NCBI GenBank assembly: GCA_034509755.1
Contig: CM067555.1
Span: forward strand, 8,192,142-8,256,141
Direction: 5' to 3'
Source of the DNA: Anisodus tanguticus
Lineage: Eukaryota > Streptophyta > Magnoliopsida > Solanales > Solanaceae
Length of the DNA: 64,000 bases
Shown here: piece by piece, positions 58,801-64,000 of the stretch
Layout: every line of letters begins with the position of its first letter
Position numbering within the stretch: position 1 is the stretch's first letter
Translations under genes and position numbers: made by a program
Notes under the pieces: model-generated
The model's database searches: none
What the model was told of the DNA's origin: nothing
The model's input: the letters and a program-made list of their open reading frames with translations, nothing else

Positions 58801-61800
58801 GAGTTTTTGTGAATTTTCATGAATATAAACTGTTGCTGTTTGTTGCTTGTATGAGATATGATGCTTACATACCTTGGAACTTAGCGGTAATAATAAGATG
58901 AGCTAACTCAAGGGATGAGAGCCTGAAGATGTTAAGTTTATTGATTCTAACATGTGACCCCACGAAAGTACAAAAATGCTTGCTAGCGGACTACAATGAA
59001 ACTAACATTAAGGGGGTCCTGTTAAAAAGTTTTCTGGAAGGGCGTGTTTGGTACAACGGAAATCATTTTTCAGGATACTGTTTTTCATTAGTCATTTTCC
59101 GATTTTCAATTGATAGAAACATAAAATGGAGAAAAATGACCTACCTAACTTATGAGCGGAAGTCATTTGCCCTACAGCTATCTAGACTTTAAACTTTATA
59201 TTACTTGCTTCAACTAACACTTAAGTCATTGTTATTAATCGTAGTACTCAAAATCTCATCATTTTTTTTTAGATTTACTAAGGTTATTTTTATCTTTAAT
59301 ATATTTTTTTCAAAAAATATTTTTCACTGACCAAACCTCAGAATTTATTTTCCAAGAGAAGATTTTCCTTGGAAAATGACTTGTGTCTAGGGGTGGGCAA
59401 AAAATCCGGAGAACCGAAAAAACCGATTTTTTGAAAAACCGAACCGAATTAGGATTTAGTGATTCGGTTCAGTTTTTAAATTTTGTATACGGACCAAACC
59501 GAAAAAACCGAATTAAATATATAATTATTCTTATTTTTTATTTTAGGCTACTACTATCTCTTGAATCATAACCATTGAAGTCAATCTATGAAGCTTTTAT
59601 GGAAGTCGAATGAGGCAGGAACTTGATTAACATATCACGGAAGCATTGACATAAAATGTAGGGAGAGAAAGTAGTTGTAAATTGGTGAAACTTTAAATGG
59701 TCATAACTCTGCGCTCGGATGTCCGTTTTACCCGATTTGTTTTTTGATTTTGAGTATTTTTTCGAGACAGTGCCGGCCCAAATTGCCACAAGGCGGTTTG
59801 GCGCAGCCAATTTTTACTGATATTCCGTTTTCCAAATCAATTTGTGTTTTTCCCCAAATCGGTTTCTAATTTTCCTTTTTCTTTAGTAAACATCTCACGA
59901 TACACAATAGATTTCAATGTCGAAATTTCATGGCAGTGTAGGTGTGAATGTCAATTTTAGTTTTGGAAATTCAATTTTAAAAAAAAAAAAATTCCCCGAG
60001 GGGCCCACTAGAAAAAACCGATATAATCCGATACGTTCGGCAATATAAACCGAACATATCGGGTTTTTTTTAAAAAAAAGTTGTATTTGGTTTTTTTTTT
60101 TTTTTAAAATGATTTTTATTCGGTTCATATTTTTCGGATACAAAACCTAACCGAACCTATATACGCCCACCCCCACTTGTGTCATACTAAACACACTTGA
60201 AGTGTCTGTGACTTTGGAAAATATATTTGTTTGGTTTTGTTTTCTCAAAAAGTTTTTAGATGAAAAAAAGCAAAACATATTAAAAATCAAAAGCCAAACA
60301 ACAGGCTAAGAGTTGTTTTAGGTTCAAACTATTGTATCTTTGAAAGATCAGCTATGCTTGCATGTTTTGTTTTTCTTTAATTCCATATAACATTTTGAAA
60401 AAGGTTCTCGAGAAAACATTTCAAAAGGAAAACTGTCCAAGGTCCACCTGAGAAACTCTCTCCTTGTTACATGCAAAAGATATGTCTTAAATCATAGAGC
60501 TTCTCCATACTTTCATGTCAACTTTATTTGAGACTGAATAATAAGTGGGCAGGATAAAACTTATCAGAAAGTTGTGTATGTCGGTCTTTTGTAAGCAAGA
60601 TGTTTTGCAGAAACTAATTTTGAGACTGTTGAGAATATAAGTAAATAAAAGTGTGCTCTATCCAACGACTTTAGCTTTTAGATGTGATGGTCATACACAT
60701 GGTATTAGAGTAGGCAGAGGTCATGCAATCGAATCTCACTTCCCTCATAATTAAAAAAAATTCCACGTGCTTGGCCATGACAAAAAAAAAGAATTTGGTC
60801 TGCACGTGAGGGGTGGTGTTGAGAATATAAGTATGTAAATAAAAGTGTGTTCTCTCTAACAGCTCAAGCAGATGGTCACACACTTCAACATAGACGAAGA
60901 GCAAGACCATGCTATAGCTCTTCTGAAGGTCGGAACATCTATCATGCTAGGCAGAAGAATAAATTGCTTCGGCGGTGAATCAGAAATACTTCAGGACACT
61001 GCTTCTCTTGTGTCCTTGTCTCTGTGACTCTTTTTTTATTTTAATAAGGTAAAGGTAATATTACTAAAACAGGACCAAGAAGGTTCCAGTAGTACAGAGA
61101 TCAGAATTTTACAATTTCCCTATTGACTCAATGAGCCCAAAAGATCCAAAAATTGCGACATGTTCTATATAATGTTGCTTTAACACCAAAAATATAGATT
61201 TTGTAGACAGCTAAACTTTACAAAGGGAATATGTTTATTCTTCCTTCAAAGTATCTACCTTTTTTTCCGTCAAGCCAAACAGTCTTAATTGTCCAAATGA
61301 TACACATAGGGAAAGTCTTCCAAGACTCTATTTATCAAGTGTCAACCTTCTGCTCTTGCCAGCATATTAGGGTCTTCCTTACATCCTGTGGCGTTACCTG
61401 CTTTACTCCAAACAGGTTTGTGAACAAAGACCAAATCTGCCAGGTAAGCAAAAGTATACACCTGCTTCTCTCCAGTCTCCAGGGAACAGTTGCAAAGTAA
61501 CACCTGTACCTAGCAAAAGACCCCTTTTTGAGTAGGGACAGCACTGCTTGCTGTTGTCTCCGTGGTTCATTCGGTGCATTTGGCACAAAAAATTGGTGAA
61601 CTGTGATAGAATGGAAACCTTAGTAGAAATGAGTTCATTTAACTCTCTAGATCAATTCCTATTTGAGATCTTCACAAAATGATGTAAGATGTAGAAAAAC
61701 TTGGTTGATATTATGGTGCAAAAAATTTTCAAGTATTACATTTTCAGAAGGTACTTTCTATTTGTTCTTGTATCTGAGGTAAATTTTATAAATCTTACAG

Positions 61801-64000
61801 TGTATGATAGCAAATTGTTGGATATGAGAGCAAGGTGTCCTCCAAGATACTTACAGGAACCACTTACATGTCAAATGCTGACTTATGTACAGTACTTGGT
61901 AGATCTTTGTTAGAATAACAAGTTTTGCTGTGGTTGAAGAACAAAAAAGCAAGTGTAATCTTTGAGTAACATTTATTAAGAGTTGAGTTTTTAAGTTAGT
62001 TATGCAAAAGATCCATACAGGTACTAGCTAAGTTAGAATTAAGGTTTATTTGCTTGTGAAAGAATTTTGAGCATCCAATCCAAAATCTCAAGGCAACGGT
62101 AGAGTGATCCAGGAAAATAAGAACCCCTTTGGGTACACTTATACAATTAATGAGGAACAAGTGCATTCTCCAACGCCGTCCCACACGTGTAACCGGTTCT
62201 ACCGTTTACACATGGAGTGAGGATTCTTTTTTGTTTTTGATTTTTTTCCCCTTCAATTTGTGCATCTTTTAGGGAGAGAGAGGAGGCTCAACATGAGTAG
62301 GGGGAGGCCAATTAGTGTGAAGATATGACCTTGGCCTAACTCAATTTCAGAAGCTAGTTCTTTAGGTGAGGATTGCCCAAGTCCATATAAGGAGATTACT
62401 AGCCCATTTCTCAACTAATGTGGGACTCCAACCCACTAACACCACCTCGCATGCCCAAACCGCGTGGACAATATGGCATTCAAGGCCCAAACAGAGACGA
62501 ACCTGACTTTGGTACCATGTGAAGATATGACCCTCAGGCCTAACTCAACCTTAGAAGCTAGCTCTTGAGGGGAGAATTGTCCAAGTCCATATAAGGAGAC
62601 CACTAGCCCATTTCCCAACCAATCTAGCTTCTAACCCATTTTCACAGGCTCAACAAGCTAACATTGGGTTGGAGCAATATTAGTGATTCTATGGGCCGAA
62701 TTTGTGAAAAAGAGAAGCATAGACCAGCTCCATGCGCTGGGTTGAGAGAAAGAAGCTCAAGCGGCTCAAAGAGCTTAGTAGAAAGAGAAGCCCACAACAT
62801 TACAGTAAGTAGAGAGAAGATAATTGTGCAAAGGTACCAACTATAGTTTGGCTTCAAGAATCTGAGGATCCAAATCAAAAGCTTAAGTCAAGGGATAAAG
62901 TGTCTTAGGCAGTGTCATTAAACTCATGGTTTTGTCACTTAAAGCAATGAGACGATGCGAAGTGAGGGGTTATTGTTTCACAAGTAAAACAATGCACTTC
63001 AATTTATGATACGCAAAGTGATCCAAATGAAAAGTGACTCTCTTTGAGTCTCAATTTTGGTGAGTTGGATTATATCCACATTATTGTATGTGAGATACTA
63101 AAATTAGTTATTTTGATTACGCTCTTTAGTTCTCACGTTTCGCTTCAAGTTCCATGAACCTTGTTGCTTGGTTGTGCTTTTTTGCTTTCAAAAACACTGA
63201 GTTCAGGATATTATAAACCTCTTTGGAAACCCTTACACAATCGATGAGATTGAAGGACAAGTGTGTTCTCTAATAGTATTGTTACATTAGGCTTGGATAG
63301 AGGTAAGTGTGAGAATTCGATGAACCTCTAGTCTTAGGAAGTCCCTAATTTACCTAAAAGACGATTTTGTACCCATATTAGAATGAAATAGGGATAGTAG
63401 AGCTGAATGAATATAGAGGATTGGATTTGCATCGGCGAAACCAACTAATTTGGGGTAAGGGCTTTGTTGATTGATTGAGTGATATACTGGTTTACAGATG
63501 TGACAACTAATAGCATTAGTGCGCCATAGAAAAGGAGGATAGGATGCTTTGCAAAGGAGGCAATGTTTGCAAAACGATGAACTTATAAATGTTCTTTGAT
63601 GATTCTCAAGCTTTGTTTCTAGTTGAATCCTACACTCGTTGAGTGTTGATTCTGTTGAATAATGATAACTTCATTTATGGGTTCATAAATTAATTTATCC
63701 GTCCTTATGTGTAATGATCTTACATTATTTCTGTCTTGTTTCTGAAATCGTGACAGCTGTGCGTCAAATGGTTTTCCCCTAGTTTTCTGTACTGGTTCAT
63801 ATAATAGTTGAATAATGATAACTTGGTTGACTATCGACTTCAAATGATATAGTGAATGTGGAAGTGAAGTTGCATTTGGTAGGAGAGATGGAACCAACTC
63901 TAAGTTCCTGATCCCTCGATACTGCATTTTGTCAGCTAGAACTGTATATACTGAAATCATCTTTGTTCTGTTTTGCAGATACTTCCAGGGCATTCCGGAG
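55826..64000 (+). CDS. RABG2: Rab7-class small GTPase, RABG2-like; 3' end outside window
   Basis: Seven exons are visible: 55826-55878, 56000-56026, 56534-56633, 56750-56896, 58426-58506, 58656-58798 and 63979 to the window edge, all with GT-AG introns. They give 191 residues without a break. G-box motifs are GDSGVGKTS (15-23), YKATIGADF (switch I), WDTAGQE (62-68), NKID (125-128) and TSAK (156-159), complete for GTP binding and hydrolysis. Established knowledge: plant RABG proteins are Rab7 homologues that control fusion of late endosomes with the vacuole; membrane attachment needs C-terminal cysteines, which lie beyond 64000. YVHKKFSQQYKATIGADFVT, the SLGVAFYRGADCC block and the YFQGIPE tail resemble Arabidopsis RABG2 more than RABG3; this subtype call is from memory of the family. 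Intron 2 holds a Stowaway-like MITE, intron 4 Au-type SINE scraps, intron 6 several transposons. Confidence 0.93.
56132..56386. mobile_element. Stowaway-like MITE in Rab intron 2 (255 bases)
   Basis: Ends CTCCCTCCGTTTCAAAATAA and TTATTTTGAAATGGAGCGAG, flanked by TA (56130-56131, 56387-56388). The inverted ends extend further inward (GTGGTGTTTTTAG against CTAAAACACCAC). Confidence 0.88.
57670..57850 (-). mobile_element. Two Au-like SINE 3' domains in Rab intron 4
   Basis: ACTACGCCTCAGTCCCAAAC with AAGTTGGGGTCGGCTAT (57680-57720) and AAGCCTCAATCCCAAGC with AAGTTGGGGTTGG (57802-57832) are two copies of the conserved 3' domain shared by many angiosperm SINEs, in tandem about 120 bases apart. Confidence 0.65.
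59044..60194. mobile_element. Outer MITE (about 350 bases) carrying a nested hAT element
   Basis: GTGTTTGGTACAACGGAAAT at the left is inverted at the right as TGTGTCATACTAAACAC (about 60178-60194), with further matching TCATTTT/AAAATGA inside. Removing the inner element at 59388-60175 and one target copy gives a roughly 355-base AT-rich MITE. Confidence 0.6.
59388..60175. mobile_element. Non-autonomous hAT element (788 bases)
   Basis: The ends TAGGGGTGGGC and GCCCACCCCCA are inverted copies (10 of 11). The perfect 8-base duplication CTTGTGTC lies at 59380-59387 and 60176-60183. Subterminal AACCGAA/TTCGGTT repeats are typical of plant hAT ends. No transposase. Confidence 0.92.
60627..60882 (+). 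mobile_element. TRIM-type element (256 bases)
   Basis: Direct repeats 60627-60699 and 60817-60882 (TGTTGAGAATATAAG ... GGTCAYACACA) surround a 117-base interior that starts TGGTATTAGAG (primer-site-like) and ends with the purine run GTGAGGGGTGG. No coding capacity; target duplication not clear. Confidence 0.75.
61215..61590 (-). pseudogene. LINE C-terminal scrap
   Basis: The minus strand reads IWSLFTNLFGVKQVTPQDVR (about 61460-61400), then FPMCIIWTIKTVW and a GRYFEG block, matching the region after the zinc-binding domain of plant LINE polyproteins. Short and frame-broken. Confidence 0.6.
62316..62646 (-). mobile_element. TRIM-type element (331 bases)
   Basis: The LTR-like direct repeats 62316-62441 and 62518-62646 (TGTGAAGATATGACC ... 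) enclose a 76-base interior. On the minus strand the interior begins TGGTACCAAAGTCAGG, a primer-site-like sequence. It shares the block GTGAGGATTGCCCAAGTCCA with the 25-kb TRIM, so it is a related subfamily. Confidence 0.75.

Larger units (their letters stand above)
58799..63978 (+). other. Rab intron 6 (5180 bases)
   Basis: Donor GTGAGT after codon AT|A, acceptor TTTTGCAG. It contains the nested MITEs at 59044-60194, TRIM elements at 60627-60882 and 62316-62646 and a LINE scrap at 61215-61590. Parts 60195-60626, 61600-62310 and 62650-63970 hold nothing recognised. Confidence 0.85.

Overview
This is plant nuclear DNA, almost certainly from a member of the nightshade family (Solanaceae). The base composition is AT-rich, the genes carry GT-AG introns, and transposable elements dominate. 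The family call rests mainly on five copies of a TS-type SINE tail (TTG-rich 3' end, seen as CAACAACAAC on the opposite strand) and on several intergenic repeats I associate with that family. The genus cannot be fixed from the sequence. No bacterial, organellar, CRISPR or operon features are present.

Three host genes are supported, all on the + strand. (1) 19241-22964: a two-exon gene for a 186-residue plant-type membrane protein of unknown function, split by a 3.2-kb intron. (2) 45230-47312: a three-exon WRKY transcription factor (217 residues) with the variant core WRKYGKK, group IIc-like. (3) 55826 to beyond the window end: a Rab7-class small GTPase closest to the plant RABG2 type, with seven exons visible and a 5.2-kb sixth intron loaded with transposons.

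Layout. 1-2.9 kb: unannotated DNA, then a degenerate hAT transposase (minus). 2.9-7.3 kb: a Ty3/gypsy integrase fragment (+) followed by a gutted gypsy-like element (minus). 8647-15190: a Ty1/copia element with 1.2-kb LTRs, perfect target duplication (AGAAT) and a ruined interior. 15.6-18.5 kb: a Stowaway-like MITE, a 2-kb long-TIR element, a SINE and a TRIM fragment. 19.2-23 kb: host gene 1. 25.1-25.7 kb: a multimeric TRIM. 26.7-33.4 kb: two broken copia elements meeting in opposite orientation. 33.6-34.3 kb: a tandem array split by a hAT MITE. 34.7-35.8 kb: an RTE-like LINE fragment. 36235-41286: a complete but decayed copia element with LTRs, primer site and TAACC target duplication. 41747-43186: a solo LTR (TACTT duplication) related to the 8.6-kb element. 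43.5-44.6 kb: transposase tail-like and hAT-end fragments. 45-47.3 kb: WRKY gene. 48-50 kb: low-complexity DNA and a MITE candidate. 50.3-54.9 kb: an L1-like LINE (minus) broken by a 1.2-kb insertion. 55.7-64 kb: the Rab gene.

The host genes show no sign of working together; they are islands among transposons. The observation I rate highest is in the 8.6-15.2 kb copia element. It has no recognisable tRNA primer-binding site. The 13 bases starting one nucleotide after its 5' LTR are instead perfectly complementary to a segment inside its own LTR, which would fit a self-priming retrotransposon of the kind known in fission yeast Tf1. This is an inference that needs family-wide comparison and a mapped transcript start.
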